From assembly GCA_946410505.1 (NCBI GenBank), contig CAMKAP010000003.1:1-24680 (forward strand): 24,680 nt of DNA, read 5' to 3'. The number at the start of each line of letters is the position of its first letter. Position 1 is the first letter of the stretch. Below, piece after piece: positions 1-9,721 of this stretch. The DNA is from an uncultured Clostridia bacterium (GTDB lineage: Bacteria > Bacillota_A > Clostridia > Oscillospirales > Oscillospiraceae). The notes under the pieces were generated by a model. The model searched no databases, was not told the DNA's origin, and worked only from the letters and a program-made list of their open reading frames with translations. The position numbers and the translations under genes are program-made.

Positions 1-379
1 CGTGGACAAGCGCCGCGAGCGCGCCAACCAGTCCGAGGTCATGAACATCATCGGCAACGTGGAGGGCAAGACCTGCATCCTGCTGGACGATATCGTGGAC
101 ACCGCCGGTTCCCTCTGCGGTGCCGCCAAGGCCATTGTCGAGATCGGCGGCGCGAAGGAGGTCTACGCCTGCGCAACCCACGGCGTGCTCTCCGGTCCCG
201 CCATCGAGCGCATCGAGAATTCCTGCATCAACGAGCTCCTGCTGCTGGACACCATCCCCTATCCCGCCGACAAGCCCGTCTGCGACAGGATCCACTACCT
301 CTCCACCGCCTCCGTCTTTGCCGAGGCCATCCGCAGGATCTACGAGGAAGTCTCCATCGCAAACATGTTTGAGAACTGA
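1..379 (+). CDS. prs: ribose-phosphate pyrophosphokinase, 3' end only
   Basis: This is the C-terminal part of PRPP synthetase, which makes phosphoribosyl pyrophosphate from ribose 5-phosphate and ATP for nucleotide, histidine and tryptophan synthesis in the cytoplasm. The start lies upstream of the window, and about 125 residues are visible. The ribose-phosphate binding loop is clear (LLDDIVDTAGSL, about residues 27-38 of the visible part), followed by a helix equivalent to GAAKAI and the ATHGVLSGPAIERI stretch typical of the family. It ends at a TGA one base before the pth start, so the two genes are probably co-transcribed. The prs-pth order is common in Firmicutes. The family assignment is secure. 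Confidence 0.95.
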   Translation, partial: VDKRRERANQSEVMNIIGNVEGKTCILLDDIVDTAGSLCGAAKAIVEIGGAKEVYACATHGVLSGPAIERIENSCINELLLLDTIPYPADKPVCDRIHYLSTASVFAEAIRRIYEEVSIANMFEN

Positions 380-380
380 G

Positions 381-968
381 ATGCTGTTTTCTCAATCCGG
401 CGGCGTCACATGGCTCGTCGTTTTCCTCGGCAACCCCGGTCCCCGTTACGAGGGCACGCGGCACAACGCGGGCTTTATGGCGGGGGATGCGCTGGCGAAG
501 GACAAGGGCGTCTCCATCACCCGCGCCCGTTTCCGCGCTTTGACCGGCACGCTCGAACTGGACGGGGAAAAGGTCATGCTCATGAAGCCTCAGACCTATA
601 TGAACCTCTCCGGCGAGGCGGTGAGCCAGGCCGTGAAATTCTATAAGATCCCGCCCGAGCATGTGCTCGTCGTATCCGACGAGGTGAGCCTGCCCATCGG
701 GAAGCTGCGCGTGCGCTCGAAGGGCTCTGCCGGCGGGCACAATGGGCTCAAAAGCATCATAGCCTGCCTCGGCACCGAGGCTTTTCCGCGCATCCGCATC
801 GGCGTAGGCGCACCGCCTCACCCGGATTACGATATGGCGGACTGGGTCCTCTCCTCCTTTAAAAACCAGGACGCGGAGGACATGGCCAAAGCCGCGCAGC
901 GCGCGGCCGAGGCGGTACAGTGCTATATCAGAAACGGCGCCGAGCGTACCATGAACCTGTATAATTAA
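381..968 (+). CDS. pth: peptidyl-tRNA hydrolase
   Basis: A 195-residue Pth, the normal family length. It releases tRNA from peptidyl-tRNAs dropped by ribosomes. Family landmarks are in order: LGNPG and the RHNAGF motif, which holds the catalytic His, near the N-terminus; KPQTYMNLSG in the middle; an Asp in VVSDEV; and GSAGGHNGLKS. The ATG at 381 gives a short extension (about 10 residues) before the WLVVFLGNPG segment that usually starts the protein. No closer in-frame ATG exists, and the start sits 1 base after the prs stop, which fits translational coupling. The motif usually reading HDDLDLP is SDEVSLP here, but the catalytic-position Asp is kept. Confidence 0.95.
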   Translation: MLFSQSGGVTWLVVFLGNPGPRYEGTRHNAGFMAGDALAKDKGVSITRARFRALTGTLELDGEKVMLMKPQTYMNLSGEAVSQAVKFYKIPPEHVLVVSDEVSLPIGKLRVRSKGSAGGHNGLKSIIACLGTEAFPRIRIGVGAPPHPDYDMADWVLSSFKNQDAEDMAKAAQRAAEAVQCYIRNGAERTMNLYN

Positions 969-971
969 AAA

Positions 972-994
972 TGCTTTCCCCAACGTGGAAAGCA
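972..994. other. small hairpin after pth
   Basis: Perfect 8-bp inverted repeat tgctttcc / ggaaagca with a 7-base loop, just after the pth stop. No T-run follows on the plus strand, so it is at best a weak terminator or an mRNA 3' end signal. An A/T-rich stretch then leads to the glgC ribosome binding site. Confidence 0.35.
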
Positions 995-1035
995 CAAAAG
1001 AGAATTAAATAAAAAATTATATAAGGAGGCTGCTT

Positions 1036-2229
<1,194 letters not shown>

Positions 2230-2232
2230 GCC

Positions 2233-3345
2233 ATGAGAAATTATCACGGTATTATCTTTGCGTATCAGTCCGCACCCGAACTGCGTGAGCTCGTCAGCGC
2301 CCGCAGCGCCGCGTCTCTGCCTTTCTGCGGCAGATACCGCCTGATCGACTTCCCCCTGTCCTCCCTGCGCAACGCCGGCATCCTGGACTGCGGCGTCATC
2401 ATGCAGCGCAATTACCAGTCCCTGCTGGACCATCTGGGCAGCGGCAAGGCCTGGGACATGTCCCGCGCCACCGGCGGTCTGCGCATGCTGCCGCCCTTCG
2501 GCCTGCCCGAGTACCACACCGGTAACTACGTCGGCACCATCGAGGCTCTGAACGCGGTCTCCACCTATATCCGCGACATTCCCCAGAAGCATGTGGTCCT
2601 GATGCTGGGCAGCATGGTCGCCAACATCGACCTGGACGCCGCCATCCGCGTCCATGAGGCCAGCGACTCCGACATCACCGCCATCTGCGGCGCCACCACG
2701 CCAATGGGTACCCACCACCGCTTCATCGTCGGACCTGACGGCTATGTCCGCCGCATCGACCTCTACCGCCACAGCGACGGCGAGGGCCTGCCCGGCCTGG
2801 AGGCCTATATCATCCACAAGAAGACCCTGCTGGAGCTGATGGACCGCTGCCAGGCCATGAACCTGTACGCCTTCCATAAGGACGCGCTGAACCTCTTCCT
2901 CTCCGCCGGCGGCAAGATGGACGTCTATGTCCACCACGGCTATGCCAACGCCATCCGCTCGGTCGAGGAGTTCTATCGCGCCAACAAGGATATGCTGGAT
3001 CCGAAGCTGCGCCGCGAGGTCTTCCCGGCGGAGCGCCCCGTGCGCACCAAGATCCACGAGTACGTGAGCACCTACTATGGCGAGAGCGCCGTCACCCGCA
3101 ACAGCCTCATCGCGGACAACTGCCGCATTGAGGGCGAGGTGGAGGACTGCATCGTCTTCTCCGGGGCCCGCATTGCCAAGGGTGCCAAGCTCAAAAACTG
3201 CATCGTGATGCGCGGCGGCGTCGCCGAGGAGAACGTGCAGTTGAGCTACGTCATCGCCGATAAGGACACCTCCTTCTCCGAGGGCACGCTCCTCGCCGGC
3301 AATGAGAAGCTCCCGCTGGTTGTTCCCAAGGGCACCAAGATCTGA
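2233..3345 (+). CDS. glgD: GlgD, regulatory-type ADP-glucose pyrophosphorylase subunit
   Basis: A 370-residue GlgC paralogue. The fold signatures remain (CGRYRLIDFPLSSLRNAGI near residue 32, and a C-terminal beta-helix). The glycine-rich pyrophosphorylase loop seen in GlgC is replaced by AYQSAPELRELVSAR, so catalysis is unlikely. In Firmicutes GlgD is known to pair with GlgC and modulate it; the same role here is inferred from the 3-base spacing. The GGAGG for this gene lies inside the end of glgC. Its stop is followed by a palindromic repeat element before glgP. Confidence 0.95.
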   Translation: MRNYHGIIFAYQSAPELRELVSARSAASLPFCGRYRLIDFPLSSLRNAGILDCGVIMQRNYQSLLDHLGSGKAWDMSRATGGLRMLPPFGLPEYHTGNYVGTIEALNAVSTYIRDIPQKHVVLMLGSMVANIDLDAAIRVHEASDSDITAICGATTPMGTHHRFIVGPDGYVRRIDLYRHSDGEGLPGLEAYIIHKKTLLELMDRCQAMNLYAFHKDALNLFLSAGGKMDVYVHHGYANAIRSVEEFYRANKDMLDPKLRREVFPAERPVRTKIHEYVSTYYGESAVTRNSLIADNCRIEGEVEDCIVFSGARIAKGAKLKNCIVMRGGVAEENVQLSYVIADKDTSFSEGTLLAGNEKLPLVVPKGTKI

Positions 3346-3358
3346 TTGTTTCCACAAT

Positions 3359-3449
3359 CCCCTGCATGCCTTCCGGCATGCAGGGGCGACCCTTGCGGCC
3401 GGCCGCGGCTCCTTTGCCCGGACCATCGGCCGCGAAGGTCACCCCTGCA
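3359..3449. repeat. nested palindromic repeat between glgD and glgP
   Basis: The left part is a perfect 12-bp inverted repeat, cccctgcatgcc / ggcatgcagggg, with a 4-base loop at 3359-3386. A second, larger imperfect inverted repeat pairs 3380-3401 with 3428-3449 (22 positions, 3 mismatches). The right arm of the first hairpin supplies the start of the left arm of the second, so two alternative folds share sequence. There is no T-run, so it is not a classical terminator. It resembles REP/MITE-type elements and may stabilise or attenuate mRNA between glgD and glgP. Confidence 0.75.
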
Positions 3450-3482
3450 GCAAAACAAAAACCTATGGAGGTATTTCCCTGT

Positions 3483-5882
3483 ATGATTGGACAGATTTCC
3501 CGCGACGAGATGCGCAGTGCCATTGAAGATAAGCTCTGTGCCTATTTTGCCACGACCGGCGCCGCCGCTACCGACGAGCAGATTTTCCGCTCCACGGCCA
3601 TGGTGATCCGTGAGATCATGAGCCGTTTTCTGACGGCCGAGGATCCCCACCGCGCCGAGAAGGAAGTTCACTATATGTCGATGGAGTTCCTGATGGGACG
3701 CAGCCTGATGAAGAACGCCTTCAATCTGGGCATCGGCGAAGCGCTGGTGGGCGCCCTGGAGGATATGGGCCGCAGCGCGGTGGACATTTTTGAAGAAGAG
3801 CCGGACGCCGGCCTCGGAAACGGCGGCCTCGGGCGGCTTGCCGCCTGCTACATGGACAGCATGGCGACCCTGGGCCTGGAGGGCACGGGCTACTCCATCT
3901 GTTACGAGCTTGGCATCTTCAAGCAGAAATTCAAAGACGGCAAGCAGACCGAGGTCGCCGACAACTGGCGCACCGCCTCGGAGAGCTGGCTGGTTCCCCG
4001 CTATGAGGACGCGGTGGAGGTCCGCTTCGGCGGCCAGATCTCTCCCCGCTGGGACAGCTTCGGCCGCTACCACGCCGAGCACACCGGCTATGACGCGGTC
4101 ATCGCCATCCCGCGCGACATGCTGATCGCGGGCTATGAGGGCAAGCAGATCAACACGCTGCGCCTCTGGGACTCCGAGAGCCCCAACTCCCTGGATATGT
4201 ACCTGTTCTCCGAGGGCGAGTATGTGCGCAGCATGGAGCAGCGCACCATGGCCGAGGTCATCACCAAGGTCCTCTATCCCGCGGACGACCATATCGAGGG
4301 CAAGACCCTGCGCCTCAAGCAGCAGTATTTCTTCGTCTCCGCCACCGCCCAGGACGTGGTGAGAAAGCACATCCGCAAGTGGGGCGACATCCGCTCTTTC
4401 GCCAAGCACCACACCATCCAGATCAATGACACCCACCCCACCCTCATCATCCCCGAGCTGATGCGCATTTTCATGGACGAGTACGGCATGGGCTGGGATG
4501 AGGCCTGGAACATCGTCAAGGCGAGCGTGGCCTACACCAACCACACCGTCATGAGCGAGGCCCTGGAAAAGTGGCCCCAGGAGCTGGTGCAGCAGCTGCT
4601 GCCCCGCCTGTGGGAGATCATGTGCGAAATCAACCGCCGCTGGTGCGATTACCTGGTCTACAACTTCAACTGGGACGAGCGCGTGGGCCGCAACCTCATC
4701 ATCCGCGACGGACAGGTACATATGGCGAACATGTGCCTTGCCGCCTGCTATCAGGTCAACGGCGTCTCCCGCCTCCACGGTGAGATCCTGAAGGACGATC
4801 TGTTCCACGACATCTACACCCTGCGCCCCGACCGCTTCACCCACGTCACCAACGGCATCGACCACCGCCGCTGGCTTGCCCAGATCAACCCCGGCCTGCA
4901 CAAGCTGCTGTGCGACACCATCGGCGACGGCTATCTGCTCAAGCCCGAGGAACTCATCAACTTTGCCGCCTTCGCCGGCGACAAGGCGGTGCTTGAGCGC
5001 GTCAACGCCATCAAGCAGGACAATAAGGCCGCCCTCGCCGCCTTCATCAAGCGCAACCAGGGCCAGATCCTGGCTACCGACGGCATTATCGACGTGCAGG
5101 TCAAGCGTCTGCACGAGTACAAGCGCCAGCTCCTGTGCGCCATGCGCATCGCAAGCCTGCAGATGCAGCTGCATGACGACCCCAACCGGGACTTCGTGCC
5201 GCGCACCTTCGTCTTCGGCGCCAAGGCCGCCGCGGGCTACCGCGTGGCCAAGCGCATCATCGAGCTGCTGCTGTCCATGGCGGATGACATCAACAACGAT
5301 CCTGTCTGCAAGGGCAAGCTGCAGGTCTGCTTTGTGGAGAACTACCGCGTCTCCGCGGCCGAGGCCATCGTGCCGGCGGCCCAGGTGTCCGAACAGATCT
5401 CCACGGCCGGCAAGGAGGCCTCCGGCACCGGCTGCATGAAGCTGATGATGAACGGCGCCGTAACCATCGGCACGCTCGACGGCGCAAACGTCGAGATGTT
5501 CGAGCGCCTCGGCGATGAGAACATGTTCCTCTTCGGCCTGCACACCGACGAGATCGCCAACTGGCGCCGCCACGGCTACGATCCCAACGGCATGGCCCAG
5601 TGCGACGGCGAGATCATGCGCATCATGAACCGCTTCCGTGAGGGCTTCCGGGACGGCAAGTGCTACTCCGATCTGGTCTCCAGCCTGCTCTACGGCGGCG
5701 ACCAGTACATGCTGATCGCGGACTACCGCGCCTATGCCGACTGCCAGAGCCGTATGTACGAGCGCATCCGCGACGATGAGGAGCGCGCCCGCCTGGCCAT
5801 CATGAACACCGCCCAGAGCGGCATCTTTGCGGCCGACCGCGCCATTGAGGAGTACGCGAAGAACATCTGGCACGTGATGTGA
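3483..5882 (+). CDS. glgP: glycogen/alpha-glucan phosphorylase
   Basis: About 799 residues, normal for the family. It releases glucose 1-phosphate from alpha-1,4-glucan using pyridoxal phosphate. Visible blocks are EVHYMSMEFLMGRSL near residue 62, GLGNGGLGRLAACYMDS near 112, INDTHPTL, VKRLHEYKRQ, and the cofactor site GTGCMKLMMNG, with the PLP lysine at about residue 653. The frame is open upstream to 3366, but that stretch lies inside the palindromic repeat. The ATG at 3483 has a GGAGG at 3467-3471 and starts MIGQISRDEM, so I take it as the start. It is the third gene of the glg cluster; glgA and glgB are not in the window. Confidence 0.96.
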   Translation: MIGQISRDEMRSAIEDKLCAYFATTGAAATDEQIFRSTAMVIREIMSRFLTAEDPHRAEKEVHYMSMEFLMGRSLMKNAFNLGIGEALVGALEDMGRSAVDIFEEEPDAGLGNGGLGRLAACYMDSMATLGLEGTGYSICYELGIFKQKFKDGKQTEVADNWRTASESWLVPRYEDAVEVRFGGQISPRWDSFGRYHAEHTGYDAVIAIPRDMLIAGYEGKQINTLRLWDSESPNSLDMYLFSEGEYVRSMEQRTMAEVITKVLYPADDHIEGKTLRLKQQYFFVSATAQDVVRKHIRKWGDIRSFAKHHTIQINDTHPTLIIPELMRIFMDEYGMGWDEAWNIVKASVAYTNHTVMSEALEKWPQELVQQLLPRLWEIMCEINRRWCDYLVYNFNWDERVGRNLIIRDGQVHMANMCLAACYQVNGVSRLHGEILKDDLFHDIYTLRPDRFTHVTNGIDHRRWLAQINPGLHKLLCDTIGDGYLLKPEELINFAAFAGDKAVLERVNAIKQDNKAALAAFIKRNQGQILATDGIIDVQVKRLHEYKRQLLCAMRIASLQMQLHDDPNRDFVPRTFVFGAKAAAGYRVAKRIIELLLSMADDINNDPVCKGKLQVCFVENYRVSAAEAIVPAAQVSEQISTAGKEASGTGCMKLMMNGAVTIGTLDGANVEMFERLGDENMFLFGLHTDEIANWRRHGYDPNGMAQCDGEIMRIMNRFREGFRDGKCYSDLVSSLLYGGDQYMLIADYRAYADCQSRMYERIRDDEERARLAIMNTAQSGIFAADRAIEEYAKNIWHVM

Positions 5883-5889
5883 TCCAACA

Positions 5890-5971
5890 GTCATCCTGAG
5901 GAGCAAAGCGACGAAGGATCTCAGCCCGAACAGAGCTTGAGATCCTTCGCTGCGCTCAGGATGACTTTTTT
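5890..5971. repeat. palindromic repeat acting as terminator after glgP
   Basis: Imperfect inverted repeat: gtcatcctgag...cgaaggatctcag on the left pairs with ttgagatccttcg...ctcaggatgac on the right. The left arm is a few bases longer, and about 13 bases separate the arms. Six Ts follow at 5966-5971, so on the plus strand it can serve as a rho-independent terminator for glgP. From memory, similar 'gtcatcctgag / gaaggatct' palindromes are scattered in intergenic regions of many gut bacteria, so this is probably a copy of a dispersed family rather than a dedicated terminator. Confidence 0.75.
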
Positions 5972-5983
5972 GGGGAGACGGAA

Positions 5984-6889
5984 ATGAAAGACTATATCGC
6001 CGTCGTGGGCGGCATGAACGTAGACATCTGCGGCCGTCCCGCACGGCGGCCCGTGCTGAAGGACTCCAATCCCGGCAAGGTCAGCCTGCGGGCAGGCGGC
6101 GTGGGTCGGAATATCGCCCACAATCTGCGCCTGCTGGGGCAGGAGGTGAAGCTCCTGAGCGCGGTAGGGGACGATGAGCACGGAGCCCTGCTGCTGCAAA
6201 GCTGCGCCGGAAACGGGATCGACACCTCCCTCTGCTTGCGCGCGGCGGGAGAGAGCAGCTCCACCTATCTCTACATCACCGATGAACACGGGGACATGGA
6301 GCTGGCCGTGGCGGATATGGAGGTCACAGCGCGGATTACCCCGGCCGTGATCGCCGAGCGGCTGGAGGCGCTGAACGCCGCCCGGGCTGTAGTGCTGGAC
6401 GCAAACCTGGAGGCGGAGACCCTGGAATACCTGGCAGAGCATGTGACGGCACCCCTCTATGCCGACCCCGTTTCCACCGGGAAGGCCCTTCGGATGCTGC
6501 GGATTTTGCCGCGGCTGCGCTGTTTAAAGCCCAATGCCCTGGAGGCTGAGGCCCTGACCGGAGAGAGCGACCCGGAGGCGGCGGCCCGCGCCCTGCTGGA
6601 AGCCGGCGTGGAGCGGGTGTTTTTAAGCATGGGCGCCCAGGGCATGCTCGCTGCCGAGGGGGATCGGCTGCTGAACCTGCCCTGTGAGCGCGCCCGGGTG
6701 CTGAATACCACCGGCGCGGGCGACGCGGTGACCGCGGCCCTCTGCTGGGCGGGCGTCCATGGACTCAGTCTGGAGCAGAGCCTGCGCTTTGCGCTCAGGG
6801 CCGGCGCCATCACCTGCGAGAGCATGGAGGCCAACAACCCTGCTCTGGCGGAGTTGAGTGGCCGGTGGTCAGTGGCCAGTGAGAAGTGA
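5984..6889 (+). CDS. PfkB-family sugar kinase, probable pseudouridine kinase
   Basis: A 301-residue ribokinase-family protein. The N-terminal VVGGMNVDICGRP, the DSNPGKVSLRAGGVGRN segment and IAHNLRLLG match the PsuK/YeiC subgroup, which phosphorylates pseudouridine to the 5'-phosphate. The C-terminal TTGAGDAVTAAL carries the catalytic Asp (about residue 247) and the anion-hole glycines. No pseudouridine-5'-phosphate glycosidase gene (psuG), the usual neighbour, is in the window, so the substrate is inferred from sequence only. The last dozen residues (LSGRWSVASEK) are encoded by the left arm of the repeat at 6856-7003. The gene follows the glgP terminator repeat and a GGGGAG ribosome binding site. 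Confidence 0.85.
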   Translation: MKDYIAVVGGMNVDICGRPARRPVLKDSNPGKVSLRAGGVGRNIAHNLRLLGQEVKLLSAVGDDEHGALLLQSCAGNGIDTSLCLRAAGESSSTYLYITDEHGDMELAVADMEVTARITPAVIAERLEALNAARAVVLDANLEAETLEYLAEHVTAPLYADPVSTGKALRMLRILPRLRCLKPNALEAEALTGESDPEAAARALLEAGVERVFLSMGAQGMLAAEGDRLLNLPCERARVLNTTGAGDAVTAALCWAGVHGLSLEQSLRFALRAGAITCESMEANNPALAELSGRWSVASEK

Positions 6890-7003
6890 ATGGTTATAGG
6901 GTTTGAAAGGCTGAAAAAGAGAACGGATTGCTGGTATATTGCAATCCGTTCTCTTTTTCATTTTTCCAATTACTGATCACTGGCCACTGACCGCTGGCCA
7001 CTC
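6856..7003. repeat. 148-bp palindromic element with terminal inverted repeats
   Basis: The ends form an imperfect inverted repeat of about 35 bp: the left arm begins gagtggccggtggtcagtgg and the right arm ends ctggccactc, with roughly five mismatches. Each arm also holds short internal direct copies of agtggcca-type units. In the centre lies a perfect 19-bp hairpin. The element fills the gap between two convergent genes: its left arm encodes the kinase C-terminus and stop, and its right arm ends at the stop codon of the minus-strand gene. This MITE-like layout suggests insertion or repeat expansion at a convergent junction. Confidence 0.75.
6913..6959. terminator. bidirectional rho-independent terminator
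   Basis: Perfect 19-bp stem gaaaaagagaacggattgc / gcaatccgttctctttttc with a 9-base loop. The A-rich base of one arm and T-rich base of the other give a T-run on both strands, so it can end both the kinase transcript and the minus-strand glycan operon. Confidence 0.9.
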
Positions 7004-8611
7004 TTACAGGCTTCCGATGATGCCCTCCAGGCCGTGCTGCTCGTAGACGGCTCTGTAATACGCAACCTCGTCCCGGATCAGCTCGTCGATCACGCGCATG
7101 CTCAAACGCTCCACCGGCGCTTTGTCATCGGTCATCCGGTAAGACCCGGCCTCATACTTTGTCAGCCCGCCCTGAACACGCGCAAGCAGCCCGCGCAGCT
7201 CCCCGTCCTCGATCAGCTCAATGTTCCGCCCCAGCCGCTCGACCAGATCCGCATTCTGCGAGGCAAAGAGCTCCCGGTTCGTGTTGCGGGGCACGTCCAC
7301 GGTCCAGACCGCGGGAAAAACCGCCGAAATGGTATCGGCCAGATACTGGTTGATATTGCCCTCCTGCTCGCCTCGCATATTCATGTTCACGACCATCACG
7401 CCGTCATCCTTCAGATGCTCCCGCACCAGCGTGAAAAACTCCACGGAAGCCATCTGAAAGGGGATCGTGATGTCCTGATAGGCGTCCACCATGATGACGT
7501 CGTACTTTCTGTCCACGGCGTTGAGGAAGGCGCGCCCGTCATATTCGACCACGGGCAGGTCGGCAGGCATGGCAAAGTACCGCCTGGCCAGGGCCGTGAT
7601 CTTCCCGTCGATCTCCACGCCCTCCACGTTCAGACCGGGAAGGCAGGCGGCGCACTGACTGCCGTAGGTGCCGCTGCCCATGCCCAGCACCAGCAGATCC
7701 AGCGTTTCATCCGCAGCCTGCTTCTCCGCCGCGCCGGCCATGAAGGGGGCTGCCATGGCGTAGTCGTAGTACATGCCGGTGAAGCGGGTGTTTTTCGGCA
7801 GGATGGATTGCACGCCGAAGAGGACGTTGGTGGAGAGGATCACATCCTCCTCCGTCTCCTCCACCTGCAGATAGTTGTAGACGGATTCGCCCTCGTATAC
7901 GAGATCGTCCTTCCAGAAGGCGAAGTTGGAGCGCCAGCCCAGAGCGGAGGAGAGCGCAAAGAGAAGCAGTGCCGCGATCGCGCCGCCCTTTTTCCCCTTT
8001 CCGCTGAAAAAGTACAGCAGCGCCAGCAGCAGCAGGATGCCGGAGAAGATCAGGAAGGTGATGGAGGTACCCACAGCGGGGATGGTCACGAAGGTCGGCA
8101 CAAAGGTGCCGATGATGCTGCCGATGGTGTTGGCCGCACCCAGCGTGCCCACGATGCGGGCGTTGTCCTCCAGATTTTCCATGGTGTATTTGGCCAGGGA
8201 CGGCGTCACCGTGCCCAGCAGGAACAGGGGGTAGACGAAGATCAGCATACAGGCGGCGAAGGCGGCCCAGATCAGGTAATTGGTGTTCACCGAAAAGATG
8301 AGCAGAGCGGAGACACCGAGGATCACGTACTTGCCCAGCACGGGGATCAGCGCGATCCAGACCGCCGCGATCAGGATGCGGCGGTAGAGCCTGTCGGGAT
8401 TCGGGTCCCTGTCCGCCATGCGGCCGCCGTAGAGATTGCCCAGGGCCATGGCGATCATGATGGTGCCGATGATGATGGTCCATACGATCTGGGAGGAACT
8501 GAAATAGGGGGCGAGCAGGCGGCTTGCGCCAAGCTCCACCGCCATGACGGACATGCCGGCGAAAAACTCGGTCAGATAGAGATAGAGCTTGTTTTTCAGT
8601 ATCGGGCGCAT
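7004..8611 (-). CDS. membrane protein fused to a spermidine-synthase-like domain
   Basis: 535 residues. The N-terminal half (about 1-235) has eight or so hydrophobic segments, starting EFFAGMSVMAVELGASRLL, as in the MFS-like 'fused spermidine synthase' proteins. The C-terminal half has the Rossmann fold of aminopropyltransferases: LVLGMGSGTYGSQC for nucleotide/SAM-type binding, VEGVEIDGKI, VEYDGRAFL, and VDAYQDITIPFQMASVEFF with the catalytic-type Asp. The family includes polyamine synthases, but membrane-fused members mostly lack proven substrates. An AAGGAG with 8-base spacing supports the ATG at 8611. It is the last gene of a five-gene operon, 12 bases after the aminotransferase. Its role in a glycan operon is unknown. 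Confidence 0.85.
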   Translation of the reverse strand: MRPILKNKLYLYLTEFFAGMSVMAVELGASRLLAPYFSSSQIVWTIIIGTIMIAMALGNLYGGRMADRDPNPDRLYRRILIAAVWIALIPVLGKYVILGVSALLIFSVNTNYLIWAAFAACMLIFVYPLFLLGTVTPSLAKYTMENLEDNARIVGTLGAANTIGSIIGTFVPTFVTIPAVGTSITFLIFSGILLLLALLYFFSGKGKKGGAIAALLLFALSSALGWRSNFAFWKDDLVYEGESVYNYLQVEETEEDVILSTNVLFGVQSILPKNTRFTGMYYDYAMAAPFMAGAAEKQAADETLDLLVLGMGSGTYGSQCAACLPGLNVEGVEIDGKITALARRYFAMPADLPVVEYDGRAFLNAVDRKYDVIMVDAYQDITIPFQMASVEFFTLVREHLKDDGVMVVNMNMRGEQEGNINQYLADTISAVFPAVWTVDVPRNTNRELFASQNADLVERLGRNIELIEDGELRGLLARVQGGLTKYEAGSYRMTDDKAPVERLSMRVIDELIRDEVAYYRAVYEQHGLEGIIGSL

Positions 8612-8623
8612 GGGCAGGGCTCC

Positions 8624-9721
8624 TTATCGCAGGATCGTCTCGCAGATGGTATCCACAACCTCCATCGGGAGATCGGCGTACATGGGCAGGGTCAGCACCC
8701 GGTCCGCGATGTGGGCGGCCACGGGCGTGGCTGCGGGGTCAAAGCCTGGTTTGCCGCGATAGCATTCAAAGGCGTTTGTGAGCGGGTAAAAATACTTGCG
8801 GGCGATGATGTCCTTCTCCGCCAGACGGTCATAGACCTCGTCGCGGGTGTATTTGTAGCCGTCGAAGACCACCGGGTAGTAGGCGTAGTTGAAGCGGACG
8901 CCCGCGGGGATGCGGTTGACGCGCAGGCCGGGGACGCCGACAAGATAAGCGTCATAGCGCTCGGCGACGGCTCTGCGCTTGTCGATCTCCCCGTCCAGGT
9001 GCCGCAGGTTGCAGATGCCCATGGCGGCGCAGAACTCGTTCATCTTGGCGTTGCCGCCCACATAGGGGGTCGATTCCGGCCCGTGGATGCCGAAGTTTTT
9101 CAGGTCGCACAGCCGCTGCAGCATCTGCGCGCTCCGCACGCACACCGCCCCGCCCTCGATGGTGTTGAAGACCTTGGTGGCGTGGAAGGAGAACATGGCC
9201 GCGTCCCCGAAATTGGCGGCGCTGACGCCGTCTTTCTCCACGGCGAAGGCGTGGGCCGCATCGTAGATGACGGGCAGGCCGTGCTTTTTCGCAAGGGCGC
9301 CGATGGCGTCCACGTCGCAGAGATTTCCGTAGACGTGCACAGGCATAATGGCGACGGTTTTGTCGGTGATGAGCGCCTCGATCTTTGCGGGGTCCATGGT
9401 GAAGCTCTCCGGGTCAATGTCGCAGAATACCGGCGTGCAGCCGCAGCGCACGATGGCATGGGTGGTGGAGGCGAAGGTGAAGGGCGTGGTGATGATCTCC
9501 CCATGCAGATCAAAGGCCTCGATCACATTTTCCAGCGCCAGATGGCCGTTGGTGAAGAGCGTCAGATACTCGCAGCCGAGAAAGCTCTGAAGCTGTGCTT
9601 CCAGCGTCCTGTGCTTGACGCCCATGTTGGTCAGCCAGTGGCTGTCCCAGAGCTCGCGGATCTCCGCGCAGTATTCCTCAAAGTCCGGCATGGACGAGCG
9701 GGTCACATTGATAACTGCCAT
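8624..9721 (-). CDS. DegT/DnrJ/EryC1/StrS family aminotransferase
   Basis: A 365-residue PLP enzyme of the sugar-aminotransferase family, which usually converts nucleotide-linked keto sugars to amino sugars. Visible are TTPFTFASTTHAIV (79-91), the cofactor Asp in IYDAAHAFA (D154) and the Schiff-base lysine in FSFHATKVFNTIEGG (K183). The length is typical. The ATG directly abuts the stop codon of the ATP-grasp/HAD gene (0-base gap), so the two are tightly coupled. Substrate cannot be read from sequence; glycosyltransferase and flippase neighbours favour an envelope sugar. Confidence 0.92.
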   Translation of the reverse strand: MAVINVTRSSMPDFEEYCAEIRELWDSHWLTNMGVKHRTLEAQLQSFLGCEYLTLFTNGHLALENVIEAFDLHGEIITTPFTFASTTHAIVRCGCTPVFCDIDPESFTMDPAKIEALITDKTVAIMPVHVYGNLCDVDAIGALAKKHGLPVIYDAAHAFAVEKDGVSAANFGDAAMFSFHATKVFNTIEGGAVCVRSAQMLQRLCDLKNFGIHGPESTPYVGGNAKMNEFCAAMGICNLRHLDGEIDKRRAVAERYDAYLVGVPGLRVNRIPAGVRFNYAYYPVVFDGYKYTRDEVYDRLAEKDIIARKYFYPLTNAFECYRGKPGFDPAATPVAAHIADRVLTLPMYADLPMEVVDTICETILR

